A DNA stretch of 64,000 bases, taken from Pseudotabrizicola alkalilacus (lineage in GTDB: Bacteria; Pseudomonadota; Alphaproteobacteria; Rhodobacterales; Rhodobacteraceae). The notes beneath the pieces are model-generated. The model saw nothing but the letters and a program-made list of their open reading frames with translations. It had not been told where the DNA came from and ran no database searches. Below, piece by piece: positions 51,363-60,288 of this stretch. The stretch's first letter is position 1, and every line of letters begins with the position of its first letter. The translations under genes and the position numbers were made by a program. The stretch is taken from contig NZ_QWEY01000002.1 of NCBI RefSeq assembly GCF_003443995.1, forward strand, positions 434,001-498,000, given 5' to 3'.

Positions 51363-52853
51363 ATGCGCGCGCGGATCTTTGGCACGCTGCCCGACCGCCG
51401 GGCAGCGGCGCTGGATGTGCTGGCGGGGGCGGCGGTTGCCTTGGGGCAGGCGCCGCTGTCGGCGTGGTATCTGGCGTTTCCGGCGCTGGTCTGGGCGATG
51501 GCGCGGATGCTGCGACCGGTGTCGGTCGTCGGGTCGGGCTGGGTCGCGCTTTTGGTCGGGGCGGGGTATTTCGGAGCCTCGCTCACCTGGATCGTGTCGC
51601 CGTTTTTCATTGACCCTTGGCTCTATGGCTGGATGGCGCCGTTTGCGGTTGTCCTGATGGCCTTTGGCTTTGGGCTGTTCTGGGCGGCGGCCAATGCGGC
51701 GGCCTGTCGTTTTCCGGTGCGGCCCCTGGCGCTGGCCGCCGGGCTGGGCGCGGTGGAGCTGCTGCGCGGTTATATCCTGACCGGATTTCCCTGGGCATTG
51801 GTCGGGCATATGTGGCACGGCATGCCGCTGGTGCAGGTCACGGCGCTGATGGGTGCAACGGGGCTGACGGTGCTTACGCTGGCGCTGGCCGCCTTGCCGC
51901 TGATGCACCGCTGGTGGGGGGCAGGGTTTGCCGTTGTGGCGGTAATCGCGGGGACGGGGTTTGGCCTGTGGCAGCTGGATCAGCCGGAGCCGCCCGCGCG
52001 GGCGGCGTCTTTGCGGCTGGTGCAGCCGAATGCCGAGCAGCATCTGAAATGGGATCCTGATCAGGCGCGGATCCTTTTTCATCGCCAGCTGGAATTTACG
52101 CGTGACGGCACCCCCGCCGATCTGACGATCTGGCCGGAAACAGCGGTGCCCTACCTGCTGGAATACTCGCCCGAGGTGGCCCCGATGATCACGGATGCCT
52201 CTGGCGGGAACAAGGTGGCAATCGGCATCCAGCGGGTCGAGGGGGACCGGGGCTGGAATTCCTTGCGCGTGCTGGAGGGGGACGGTGCGCTGGTTGCGAG
52301 TTATGACAAGTTTCATCTGGTGCCGTTCGGCGAATACATGCCGATGGGCGATCTGTTGCAGGACTGGTTCGGGATCGGGGCGTTTGCGGCGCAGGTTGGC
52401 AATGGTTATTCGGCGGGCACCGGGCCGCAGGTTTTGGATCTGGGGCCCGACCTTGGCCTTGTGCTGCCGCTGATTTGCTATGAGGCGGTGTTTCCGCAAA
52501 TCCCACGCGGCGCGCCGGAGCGGCCGGACTGGATGCTGCAGATCACCAATGATGCATGGTTTGGCACGCTGACCGGGCCATTTCAGCATTTCGAGCAGGC
52601 GCGGCTGCGGGCGATTGAGCAGGGTCTGCCGCTGATCCGGGTGGCCAATACCGGGGTGACGGCGGTGATTGATGCGCGTGGGCGGGTGGTGCAGGCGCTG
52701 GCCTTTGGCACGGCGGGCTATCTGGATGTGGCTTCGGTGCCCGGAGCGCTGGGGGCGACGCCCTACGCGAAATGGGGCGAAGCCCCGGCAATTCTGCTGT
52801 TGTTGAGTCTTATTGCGCTTGCTTTGCGGCGGCGCAGGGCCGCCTTTGCTTGA
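51363..52853 (+). CDS. lnt: apolipoprotein N-acyltransferase
   Basis: A 496-residue inner-membrane enzyme that adds the third acyl chain to lipoproteins. Six or so N-terminal helices are followed by a periplasmic nitrilase-fold domain. The catalytic triad is visible: Glu in [10 protein letters not shown], Lys in [12 protein letters not shown] and Cys in [11 protein letters not shown] 51363 was chosen; TTG 51357 overlapping the corC stop is possible. The stop codon overlaps a candidate -35 element for metK. Confidence 0.95.
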   Translation: MRARIFGTLPDRRAAALDVLAGAAVALGQAPLSAWYLAFPALVWAMARMLRPVSVVGSGWVALLVGAGYFGASLTWIVSPFFIDPWLYGWMAPFAVVLMAFGFGLFWAAANAAACRFPVRPLALAAGLGAVELLRGYILTGFPWALVGHMWHGMPLVQVTALMGATGLTVLTLALAALPLMHRWWGAGFAVVAVIAGTGFGLWQLDQPEPPARAASLRLVQPNAEQHLKWDPDQARILFHRQLEFTRDGTPADLTIWPETAVPYLLEYSPEVAPMITDASGGNKVAIGIQRVEGDRGWNSLRVLEGDGALVASYDKFHLVPFGEYMPMGDLLQDWFGIGAFAAQVGNGYSAGTGPQVLDLGPDLGLVLPLICYEAVFPQIPRGAPERPDWMLQITNDAWFGTLTGPFQHFEQARLRAIEQGLPLIRVANTGVTAVIDARGRVVQALAFGTAGYLDVASVPGALGATPYAKWGEAPAILLLLSLIALALRRRRAAFA

Positions 52854-52878
52854 CGCTTTGTAACATTGGCTCTACGCA
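52850..52878 (+). promoter_or_regulatory. candidate metK promoter
   Basis: TTGACG (52850-52855) overlaps the lnt stop, with a weak TACGCA -10 after a 17-base spacer. Transcription would start just before the riboswitch. Confidence 0.4.
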
Positions 52879-52888
52879 CCATGCTGAA

Positions 52889-52936
52889 CTGCCACAACGG
52901 CTTCCTGACGTGGCAGGGATCATTCAATTGGAGCAC
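52889..52936 (+). promoter_or_regulatory. SAM/SAH riboswitch controlling metK
   Basis: The stem TGCCAC (52890-52895) pairs with GTGGCA (52910-52915) around the loop AACGGCTTCCTGAC. After a short spacer comes ATTGGAGCA (52927-52935). The ATTGGAGCA segment contains the metK ribosome site and can pair with the loop as a pseudoknot, so ligand binding would block translation. This arrangement and these conserved strings are those of the SAM/SAH riboswitch known from Rhodobacterales metK leaders. The ATG follows at 52943. Confidence 0.9.
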
Positions 52937-52942
52937 GACCCC

Positions 52943-54109
52943 ATGAGCCGCAAGAATTACGTATTTACCTCGGAATCCGTTTCCGAGGGGCATCCCGACA
53001 AGGTCTGTGACCGCGTATCCGATGCCATTCTCGATGCATTCCTGACCGAAGAACCCAACGCCCGTGTCGCATGTGAGACCTTTGCGACGACGAACCGCGT
53101 GGTTGTCGGCGGCGAGGTGGGGTTGTCAAGCAAAGCTGCCACCGATGCAATGCTGGAGCGTGTCGAAGGCATTGTCCGCGACTGCGTCAAGGACATCGGC
53201 TACGAGCAGGATGCGTTTCACTGGAAAACCCTGACGGTGCAGAATTACCTGCACGGCCAGTCGGCCCATATCGCGCAAGGTGTTGATAAGGACGGTGCCG
53301 GTGATCAGGGCATCATGTTCGGCTATGCCTGCCGCGAAACCCCCGAGCTGATGCCTGCACCGCTGCAATACGCGCAGGCGATCCTGCGCCGTCTGGCCGA
53401 GGTGCGCAAATCGGGCGAGCAGCCGACGCTGGGGCCGGATGCCAAATCGCAGCTGTCACTGCGCTACGTAGATGGCAAGCCGGTCGAGGTGACCTCGATC
53501 GTGCTCTCGACCCAGCATGCGCTGGAAACCCAGACCTCCGCCGACATCCGCGCGATTGTGGAGCCCTATATCCGCGAGGTGCTGCCCGACGGCTGGCTGA
53601 CCGACGCGACCAAATGGCACGTGAACCCCACGGGCATTTTCGTGATCGGCGGGCCGGATGGCGATGCCGGGCTGACCGGGCGCAAGATCATCGTGGACAC
53701 TTACGGCGGCGCGGCCCCGCATGGCGGCGGCGCGTTTTCGGGCAAAGACCCGACCAAGGTGGATCGGTCTGCCGCCTATGCCGCGCGCTATCTGGCGAAA
53801 AACGTGGTGGCGGCCGGGCTGGCCGACCGCTGCACGTTGCAGGTGTCCTATGCCATCGGTGTGGCCGAGCCGCTGTCGATCTATGTCGATACCCATGGCA
53901 CCGGTCAGGTGGAGGCGGCGCAGATCGAACGCGCTGTCGCGGCCTGCATGGACCTGACACCGCGTGGTATCCGCACCCATCTGAACCTGAGCCGCCCGAT
54001 CTATGCCCGCACCAGCGCCTATGGCCATTTTGGCCGCATGCCGGATGCGGATGGCGGGTTCAGCTGGGAAAAGACCGATCTGGTCGAGGCGCTGAAAAAA
54101 GCCGTCTGA
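52943..54109 (+). CDS. metK: S-adenosylmethionine synthase
   Basis: A 388-residue enzyme making SAM from methionine and ATP. The motifs [16 protein letters not shown] (ATP/Mg2+), [12 protein letters not shown] and [18 protein letters not shown] (P-loop-like) are all intact. ATG 52943 lies just after the riboswitch ribosome site. It uses the same direction as the lnt operon but probably its own promoter, with feedback by the riboswitch. Confidence 0.98.
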   Translation: MSRKNYVFTSESVSEGHPDKVCDRVSDAILDAFLTEEPNARVACETFATTNRVVVGGEVGLSSKAATDAMLERVEGIVRDCVKDIGYEQDAFHWKTLTVQNYLHGQSAHIAQGVDKDGAGDQGIMFGYACRETPELMPAPLQYAQAILRRLAEVRKSGEQPTLGPDAKSQLSLRYVDGKPVEVTSIVLSTQHALETQTSADIRAIVEPYIREVLPDGWLTDATKWHVNPTGIFVIGGPDGDAGLTGRKIIVDTYGGAAPHGGGAFSGKDPTKVDRSAAYAARYLAKNVVAAGLADRCTLQVSYAIGVAEPLSIYVDTHGTGQVEAAQIERAVAACMDLTPRGIRTHLNLSRPIYARTSAYGHFGRMPDADGGFSWEKTDLVEALKKAV

Positions 54110-54116
54110 CATTTTT

Positions 54117-54155
54117 GCGCGCGCCCGGCTATTATCGGGCGCGCGTCTCTTTTTG
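54117..54155 (+). terminator. rho-independent terminator after metK
   Basis: GCGCGCCCG (ending 54127) pairs with CGGGCGCGC (54136-54144), then TCTCTTTTT. Confidence 0.88.
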
Positions 54156-54187
54156 GAATTCCCTCCCGTTTTCTCAGGATGGACATC

Positions 54188-55012
54188 ATGTTTTTTTCAG
54201 CAGTTGCAGGGTTTATCCGCCCGACCCTGATCAGTCTTGTCGCGGGTGGGGTGCTTCTGGCCTGTGTCCCGACGCAGACCCAGCTGTCCGCCACACGGAT
54301 CAGCGCATCGACGCAGGAATGCCGCGATATTGCCGACAGCTCTGCCGCCTGCTTTTTCCGCAACTCTCCGGTGCGGCTGGAACAGCGTGTCGTCCGTCTG
54401 CCGGGCCGGGCGCTGGAGTTTCGCCCCATCGCCGAGCCGCTGGAATTTGTCGATGGCAGCGGGCGCGAATGGGTCGCCCCGCGCGCCACGCTGACCGATG
54501 GCGCGTCGATCCCCAAGGTGTTCATCCCCATCGTCGGCGAGCCTCGGTCGCGCGAGTTCATCAATGCCGCCGCCGTGCATGACGCGTTTTGCGGGGTCGG
54601 CAACGAAGAAGGCCCGGCCTATCATTCGCGGACCTGGCAAGAGACCCACCGGGTGTTTTACGACTCGCTGATTGTGGGTGGCACCGAACCTGTGCGCGCC
54701 AAGGTGATGTTCGCCGCCGTCTGGCTGGGCGGGCCACGCTGGGTGGTGCATGACCGGCGCGAGACGCGGACAGAGTCGCCGCTGCCGGGCGCGGTTCTGC
54801 AATCGGGCATGCGCGAGGCGCGCGATTACATCGAACGCTCTGACCCGACCATGCCGCAGCTGATCGGCTATCTGAACTGGCTGGAATGGGACATGGGGCG
54901 ACGGGGTACGCGCGGGCGTGGTCCACAGGCGGCGGTCGTGACCGAGGCATTGCCCGAACCGCCACCGGAGGAGCCAGTCATCGACGGGCAGGGGCCTGAA
55001 GACGCGCTGTAA
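54188..55012 (+). CDS. DUF1353-domain putative lipoprotein
   Basis: A 274-residue protein. A hydrophobic N-terminus ends GGVLLAC, a possible lipobox. The DUF1353 core is WVAPRATLTDGASIPKVF and INAAAVHDAFC, with a following conserved His region. The C-terminal tail is acidic and Pro-rich. DUF1353 is found in phage and bacterial proteins of unknown activity; the conserved Asp/His pattern hints at metal binding or hydrolysis. ATG 54188 is better spaced from AGGATGGAC than ATG 54179. It lies alone between metK and trmB. Confidence 0.8.
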   Translation: MFFSAVAGFIRPTLISLVAGGVLLACVPTQTQLSATRISASTQECRDIADSSAACFFRNSPVRLEQRVVRLPGRALEFRPIAEPLEFVDGSGREWVAPRATLTDGASIPKVFIPIVGEPRSREFINAAAVHDAFCGVGNEEGPAYHSRTWQETHRVFYDSLIVGGTEPVRAKVMFAAVWLGGPRWVVHDRRETRTESPLPGAVLQSGMREARDYIERSDPTMPQLIGYLNWLEWDMGRRGTRGRGPQAAVVTEALPEPPPEEPVIDGQGPEDAL

Positions 55013-55105
55013 CGGCGGCGCGGAGGGGCCCGGCGGGCCCGGTCTTGACCCGCGCGGTTCATCCTGACACTAGGCGCGGCAGACACGGGAACAGGATCAC
55101 AGCGC

Positions 55106-55804
55106 ATGGCCGAGCCAACGGAACGTCGCAACTTTTATGGCCGGGTGCATGGCAAGACCCTGCGCGCCAGCCAGAAGGATTATCTGGCCAACGATCTGGA
55201 AAGCCTGCGCCTGCAGGGGGTAGGGCCTTCGGAAAACCCCGACCGGACCCCGCTGGATCTGGCATCACTCTTTGCCACCCCGCGCCCGGTTTGGGTGGAG
55301 GTGGGCTTTGGCGGCGGTGAGCATCTGGTCCATATGGCGGCGCGCAACCCCGGGGTCGGGTTGATCGGCTGCGAGCCGTTTGTGAACGGCATTGCCATGC
55401 TCCTGGGCAAGATCAGGGCTGCGGGCGTCACCAATCTGGCGATCCATCCCGGCGATGCGCGCGATCTGTTCGACGTGCTGCCGCAAGCGTCGGTCGACAA
55501 GGTGTTTCTGAACTATCCCGACCCTTGGCCCAAGGCCCGCCACCACCGCCGCCGCTTTGTGACACCGGGCTATCTGGCGCTGCTGGCGCGGGTGATGAAG
55601 CCGGGGGCCGAGTTCCGGGTCGCCACCGACATTCCCGATTACGTGCGCCAGACGCTGGAAGAGGTGCCAAAGGCCGGGTTTGTGCTGGACCGCCAGACCG
55701 GCGAGGGCGCGGCTTGGGAGGACTGGATCTCGACCCGCTATGAGCAAAAGGCCCTGCGTGAGGGGCGTGCCCCGCATTACCTGACCTTTCACCGCGCGAC
55801 CTGA
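55106..55804 (+). CDS. trmB: tRNA (guanine-N7-)-methyltransferase
   Basis: A 232-residue SAM-dependent methyltransferase that makes m7G46. The SAM-binding loop is WVEVGFGGGEHLVHMA, and the family motif is FLNYPDPWPKARHHRRR. The conserved tail is STRYEQKALREG. ATG 55106 is the first good start. Confidence 0.95.
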   Translation: MAEPTERRNFYGRVHGKTLRASQKDYLANDLESLRLQGVGPSENPDRTPLDLASLFATPRPVWVEVGFGGGEHLVHMAARNPGVGLIGCEPFVNGIAMLLGKIRAAGVTNLAIHPGDARDLFDVLPQASVDKVFLNYPDPWPKARHHRRRFVTPGYLALLARVMKPGAEFRVATDIPDYVRQTLEEVPKAGFVLDRQTGEGAAWEDWISTRYEQKALREGRAPHYLTFHRAT

Positions 55805-55955
55805 CGCGCCCCCCACCCCAGCCCTCCCCCACGAGGGGGGAGGGAGGCGCAGTTTCGGCCATCCGGTCCGCGTGTGGCTGTTGCCGCGGGGAGCCCGTGG
55901 GATTTGGAGTGCCTCCACTCCCCCTTGTGGGGAGGGGCTGGGGGAGGGGGCGGCG
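55803..55955. repeat. inverted pair of family D GC-rich repeats at a convergent junction
   Basis: The left copy (55803-55855) is nearly the reverse complement of the element at 2733-2786. The right copy (55908-55954) is in the opposite orientation (CCTCCAC...CTTGTGGGG). The pair fills the junction between the converging trmB and metallo-beta-lactamase genes and could form a very stable stem. Confidence 0.75.
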
Positions 55956-55965
55956 CGCAGACGGA

Positions 55966-57030
55966 TCAGACGCGCGGGATTTCCCACATGTCGCCGGGGG
56001 CAAGCGGGCGGAAGCGGTCGGCGGGGATGGCTTTGGCTGCAAGTGCGGTTTCCAGCGCCGCCAGCGGGGCATCCCGCGCCTCGTTGGTCAGCTGAAAGGT
56101 GCCCCAGTGGTGGCCGATGGCATGCGCTGCACCCGAAAGCACAAAGCCCTCGACTGCTTCGGCCGGGTTCTGGTGCTGGCCTTGCATGAACCAGCGCGGC
56201 TCGTAGGCTCCGATTGGCAGGATCGCGGCGCGTATGGCCCCGTGCTTTGCACTCAGGGCCCGGTAGGGCCGCCCCTGATCAAAGCCGGTGTCGCCGATGT
56301 GCAGGATCTTGCCCGCCGGCCCGGCGATCAGAAAGGCGGCCCAGAGCGCCATCGAGCGGTCCGCCATGCCGCGCGCGGACCAGTGATGGCAGGGCTCGAA
56401 ATGCACGGTCAGCGGTCCGAACGGCACCGCTTGCCCCCAGTCGGCGACGGTGATCCGCGCCTCGGGCACCGCGCTGCGGATGATCGCATCATTGCCCAAA
56501 GGCGTGATGATCTGCGGCGCATGGGCGGCGTGCAGGCTGGCCAGCGTGGTCAGGTCAAGGTGGTCGTAGTGGTTGTGGCTGAGCAGGATCGCATCAATCC
56601 GGGGCAGATCGGCAAAGGCGATGCCGGGCGCTGCCACCCGCTTGGGCCCGGCAAAGGCCAGCGGGCTGGCGCGGTCGGACCAGACCGGATCGGTCAGGAT
56701 GTTGAGGCCAGCCGTCTGAATCAGCAGCGTGGCATGGCCGACCATGGTGATGGTCAGATCCTCGACCTGAGCTGCAGGTCTGGTGGCGGCAACCGTCACC
56801 TGCTCCGGCCATCTGGCGCGGTTGCCGCCCCATTGCCATTTCAGCACATCAGACAGCCCGCGCAGCGGTGTGCCGCCGGGATTGAAGAACCTCACCCCGT
56901 CAAAATGATCCGAAGAGGGCCCGGCGTAATAGCGGTTGCGTGATGAGGATATGGCCATGGCTCCTGCGCCCCCGCCCAGCCCGAGGGCGGCGAGCAAGGC
57001 GCTCCCTTTGAGAAAATTGCGACGTTTCAT
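55966..57030 (-). CDS. metallo-beta-lactamase-fold protein, NAPE-PLD/RomA-like, Tat signal
   Basis: A 354-residue protein. The N-terminus [21 protein letters not shown] is a twin-arginine-type signal. The metal motif SHNHYDHLD and later [16 protein letters not shown] and IGHHWGTF give a complete dizinc set. The segment [28 protein letters not shown] is typical of the N-acylphosphatidylethanolamine phospholipase D/UlaG-like branch. It is predicted to act on lipids or phosphodiesters in the periplasm; the substrate is unknown. ATG 57030 was chosen; the frame upstream is antisense to aroA. Confidence 0.88.
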   Translation of the reverse strand: MKRRNFLKGSALLAALGLGGGAGAMAISSSRNRYYAGPSSDHFDGVRFFNPGGTPLRGLSDVLKWQWGGNRARWPEQVTVAATRPAAQVEDLTITMVGHATLLIQTAGLNILTDPVWSDRASPLAFAGPKRVAAPGIAFADLPRIDAILLSHNHYDHLDLTTLASLHAAHAPQIITPLGNDAIIRSAVPEARITVADWGQAVPFGPLTVHFEPCHHWSARGMADRSMALWAAFLIAGPAGKILHIGDTGFDQGRPYRALSAKHGAIRAAILPIGAYEPRWFMQGQHQNPAEAVEGFVLSGAAHAIGHHWGTFQLTNEARDAPLAALETALAAKAIPADRFRPLAPGDMWEIPRV

Positions 57031-57129
57031 GCTCTGTCGATATGCGGCCTGATGCACCGGCATCAACCCCCCATGGACCACCGCCGCTGCTTGCGCTATC
57101 AGGCGGGCGTTCACATTCGGGAGATAATG

Positions 57130-58476
57130 ATGTCCGGCCATGGCGAAGCGCAACCGATGACCTCCGCCAAATGCGGACCGCTGAGGGGGACCGCTGCCGT
57201 TCCCGGTGACAAGTCGATCTCGCACCGGGCGCTGATTTTCGGCGCGATGGCGGTGGGGGAGACAAAGATCACCGGGCTCTTGGAAGGGCAGGATGTGCTG
57301 GACACCGCGCGGGCAATGCGGGCCTTTGGCGCCGAGGTGGTGCAGCATGGGGCAGGCGCATGGTCGGTGCATGGCGTGGGTGTCGGCGGGTTCTCGGAAC
57401 CGGCGGACGTGATCGACTGCGGCAATTCCGGCACCGGCGTACGGCTGATCATGGGTTGCATGGCGACCACGGCGATGACCGCGACCTTTACCGGCGATGC
57501 CAGCTTGCGCAAGCGACCGATGGGGCGGGTCACCGACCCGCTGTCGCTGTTCGGCACGCAAGCCTACGGTCGCAAGGGCGGGCGTCTGCCGATGACGGTG
57601 GTGGGCGCGGTCAACCCGGTGCCGGTGCGCTACACGCTGCCGGTGGCAAGCGCGCAGGTGAAATCGGCGGTGCTGCTGGCGGGTCTGAACGCGCCCGGCG
57701 AGACGGTGGTGATCGAGCGCGAGCCGACCCGCGACCATTCGGAGCGGATGCTGCTGGGCTTTGGCGCAGAGCTGTCGGTGGAGCACACCGCTGAGGGCCA
57801 TGTCATCACCCTGAAGGGTCGCCCCGAACTGCGCCCGCAGACTGTGGCGGTGCCGCGCGACCCGTCCTCGGCGGCGTTTCCGACCTGTGCGGCGCTGATT
57901 GTCGAGGGCTCCGACATTCTGGTGCCCGGTGTCAGCCAGAACCTGACCCGCAACGGGCTCTATATCACCCTGACCGAAATGGGCGCAGAGATCGAATTCC
58001 AGAACCCGAGGGAAGAGGGCGGCGAGCCCGTTGCCGATCTGCGGGTGCGGTTCTCGGACAATATGAAGGGCATCGAGGTGCCACCAGAGCGCGCGCCGTC
58101 GATGATCGACGAATACCCGATCCTGTCGGTGGTTGCCGCCTTTGCGCAGGGCCGCACGGTGATGCGCGGGGTCAAGGAACTGCGGGTCAAGGAATCCGAC
58201 CGCATCGACGCCATGGCACGCGGGCTGGAGGCTTGCGGGGTGACGATCGAGGAAGACGAGGATACGCTGATCGTACACGGCATGGGGCCGGGCGGCATGC
58301 CGGGGGGGGCGACCTGTGCCACCCATCTGGATCACCGGATTGCGATGTCGTTCCTCGTCGCCGGGATGGCGTCGAAGGCCGCCGTGGCCGTCGATGACGC
58401 CTCGCCCATCGTGACCTCGTTCCCGATCTTCGAGGGGTTGATGAACGGACTTGGGGCTGCGATCCGGCGCGGGTGA
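57130..58476 (+). CDS. aroA: 3-phosphoshikimate 1-carboxyvinyltransferase (EPSP synthase, class II-like)
   Basis: A 448-residue shikimate-pathway enzyme making EPSP from shikimate-3-phosphate and PEP. Conserved stretches are [42 protein letters not shown] and LRVKESDRI. The overall sequence resembles the Agrobacterium CP4 class. In the PEP-site loop this protein has [10 protein letters not shown], so glycine occupies the position of CP4 Ala100. ATG 57130 was preferred for spacing from GGGAGAT; ATG 57127 is adjacent. It heads the aroA-cmk-rpsA-ihfB block. Confidence 0.96.
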   Translation: MSGHGEAQPMTSAKCGPLRGTAAVPGDKSISHRALIFGAMAVGETKITGLLEGQDVLDTARAMRAFGAEVVQHGAGAWSVHGVGVGGFSEPADVIDCGNSGTGVRLIMGCMATTAMTATFTGDASLRKRPMGRVTDPLSLFGTQAYGRKGGRLPMTVVGAVNPVPVRYTLPVASAQVKSAVLLAGLNAPGETVVIEREPTRDHSERMLLGFGAELSVEHTAEGHVITLKGRPELRPQTVAVPRDPSSAAFPTCAALIVEGSDILVPGVSQNLTRNGLYITLTEMGAEIEFQNPREEGGEPVADLRVRFSDNMKGIEVPPERAPSMIDEYPILSVVAAFAQGRTVMRGVKELRVKESDRIDAMARGLEACGVTIEEDEDTLIVHGMGPGGMPGGATCATHLDHRIAMSFLVAGMASKAAVAVDDASPIVTSFPIFEGLMNGLGAAIRRG

Positions 58477-58514
58477 GCGCGGTGATCTGAGGGTGCACCA
58501 GGCTGCATCGTTGG

Positions 58515-58603
58515 ATGCCTCCGGCGGGAGTATTTGGAAAAGCTGCAAAACAGGACCGCCTCTGCTGATTGCACCTTTCTGAAATACTCCCGCCGGAGGC
58601 GTT
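58515..58603. repeat. family A inverted repeat between aroA and cmk
   Basis: GCCTCCGGCGGGAGTATTT (58518-58534) through AAAGCTGCAAA pairs with TTGCACCTTTCTGAAATACTCCCGCCGGAGGC (ending 58600). The outer 20 bases are a perfect inverted repeat. It lies between co-directional genes. Confidence 0.82.
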
Positions 58604-58645
58604 CCGGACCGTGGGGCCGTGAGCTGACAGGACAAGAGGGCAAGC

Positions 58646-59257
58646 ATGATCTTTACAGTCGCCATCGACGGCCCGGCAGCTGCGGGCAAGGGCACCATCA
58701 GCCGCGCGGTGGCCGAGGCGTTCGGCTTTGCCCATCTGGACACCGGGGCGCTGTATCGGGCGGTCGGAGTCAAGGGCGGCGATCCGGTTCTCGCGGCTCA
58801 GACCCTGAGCCCTGCGGATCTGGCCCGTGATGATCTGCGCACGCTGGAGGCCGGGCAGGCGGCGAGCCGGGTGGCGGTGATCCCCGAGGTGCGCGCGGCC
58901 CTGCTGGCGTTTCAGCGCCGCTTTGCCCGGCGGGACGGCGGCGCGGTGCTGGACGGCCGCGACATCGGCACCGTGATCTGCCCCGAGGCCGAGGTGAAGC
59001 TGTTTGTGACGGCGAGCGCCTTGGTGCGGGCGCGCAGGCGTTGGCTGGAGTTGGGTGGAGATGCGGCCGAGCGGTCGCTGGAGGACGTGCTGGCCGAAGT
59101 GCAGGAGCGCGATGCCCGCGACATGAACCGTACGGATGCGCCGCTGAAACCGGCGGCGGACGCATTGATGCTGGATACGTCCGAGCTGACGGTCGAGGCC
59201 GCCACCGCGCGCGCGGTGGCGCAGGTGCAGGCGCGGCTGGCGCAAATGCAGGGCTGA
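58646..59257 (+). CDS. cmk: cytidylate kinase
   Basis: A 203-residue (d)CMP kinase with P-loop [17 protein letters not shown] (9-25). Other signatures are [12 protein letters not shown] and [14 protein letters not shown], with [12 protein letters not shown] near the end. It supplies CDP for nucleotide and phospholipid synthesis. It is placed between aroA and rpsA as in most alphaproteobacteria. Confidence 0.96.
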   Translation: MIFTVAIDGPAAAGKGTISRAVAEAFGFAHLDTGALYRAVGVKGGDPVLAAQTLSPADLARDDLRTLEAGQAASRVAVIPEVRAALLAFQRRFARRDGGAVLDGRDIGTVICPEAEVKLFVTASALVRARRRWLELGGDAAERSLEDVLAEVQERDARDMNRTDAPLKPAADALMLDTSELTVEAATARAVAQVQARLAQMQG

Positions 59258-59382
59258 GACGCAGGCGGCGAACAGGCGCTGTGCGCCGCTGCACTTTGGT
59301 TCCGGCGCCCGGTGTCTTACATCATGCAGCGGAACAACAGAGGCGATCCAGATCCGGATCGGCCAGCACAAGGCGCGACATC

Positions 59383-60015
59383 ATGCTGCACGAAAAACTC
59401 AACTGGCGTTATGCCACCAAGAAAATGGACCCGTCCAAGCCAGTGGCGCAGGACAAGGTCGACCGTATTCTGGAGGCGATCCAGCTTGCCCCCACCTCCA
59501 GCGGCTTGCAGCCGTTCGAGGTGATCGTGGTCACCAATCCCGAGGTCAAGGCCAAGCTGCGCGAAGTCGGCTATGGTCAGGCGCAGATCACCGACGCGAG
59601 CCATGTGCTGGTGTTTGCTGCATGGGACAATTACACCGCCGAGCGCATCGACGCCGTGGTCGATCAGCTGGTGGCAGAGCGTGGCCTGCCGCGCGAAGCC
59701 CTGTCGGAATACTACGACAACCTGAAATCGATGCTGCTGCCGCGCGCTGCCGAGGTGAACTTCGAGCATGCCGCGCGTCAGGCCTATATCGCCTTTGGCA
59801 TCGGCCTGACCGCTGCAGCATTCGAATCGGTGGACTCTACCCCGATGGAAGGCTTTGATCCGGCTGCGGTCGACGAGATCCTTGGCCTGCGCGCCCGTGG
59901 CCTGCGGTCGGTGACGCTGCTGCCGCTGGGCTACCGCGCGGCCGAGGGGGACTGGCTGGAAGGCATGAAGAAAGTGCGCAAGCCTTTGGCGGAACTGGTT
60001 TCGGATGTCGCCTGA
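59383..60015 (+). CDS. nitroreductase-family NAD(P)H-dependent oxidoreductase
   Basis: A 210-residue FMN-binding protein of the nitroreductase family with NWRYATKKMDPSKPV at the start. The FMN phosphate/ribityl segment is IQLAPTSSGLQPFEV, followed by AYIAFGIGLTAAAFESVDSTPMEGFDP. Such proteins reduce nitro compounds, quinones or flavins as homodimers. ATG 59383 gives the usual length. It is an insertion between cmk and rpsA. Confidence 0.92.
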   Translation: MLHEKLNWRYATKKMDPSKPVAQDKVDRILEAIQLAPTSSGLQPFEVIVVTNPEVKAKLREVGYGQAQITDASHVLVFAAWDNYTAERIDAVVDQLVAERGLPREALSEYYDNLKSMLLPRAAEVNFEHAARQAYIAFGIGLTAAAFESVDSTPMEGFDPAAVDEILGLRARGLRSVTLLPLGYRAAEGDWLEGMKKVRKPLAELVSDVA

Positions 60016-60136
60016 ACCGGCCAGCCTTACCGACGCGTGCATCTTTCTCCTTGGCAAATAGACACTCGCCAAAAGAGATGACGGAATTTCAGCAGGCGCG
60101 GCATCGCAGGATGTCGCGCCTGTCTGGTGCAAAGCC

Positions 60137-60165
60137 TTGCCACATTGGCCCGGACGGGCTATAGG
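60137..60165 (+). promoter_or_regulatory. sigma-70-type promoter for rpsA
   Basis: TTGCCA (60137-60142) and TATAGG (60160-60165) with an exact 17-base spacer, about 120 bases before the rpsA start. The leader between has short stems but no ORF. Confidence 0.65.
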
Positions 60166-60288
60166 CCCCCCATCCTGACAGGTCTCTCTGGCCCGGTATT
60201 CCGCGCTGTGGCTGATCCCTGTCGGCCAATCCAAGACCGGCGGAGCCAACCGCATGGCCAGAAAACCACGAAAAAGGACAAACTGCAT

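Noticed and set aside
57031-58773. Long minus-strand open frame extending the metallo-beta-lactamase gene upstream to more than 900 residues
   Set aside because: It is antisense to aroA, is His/Arg-rich in the manner of high-GC shadow frames, and the Tat signal at 57030 gives a natural start.
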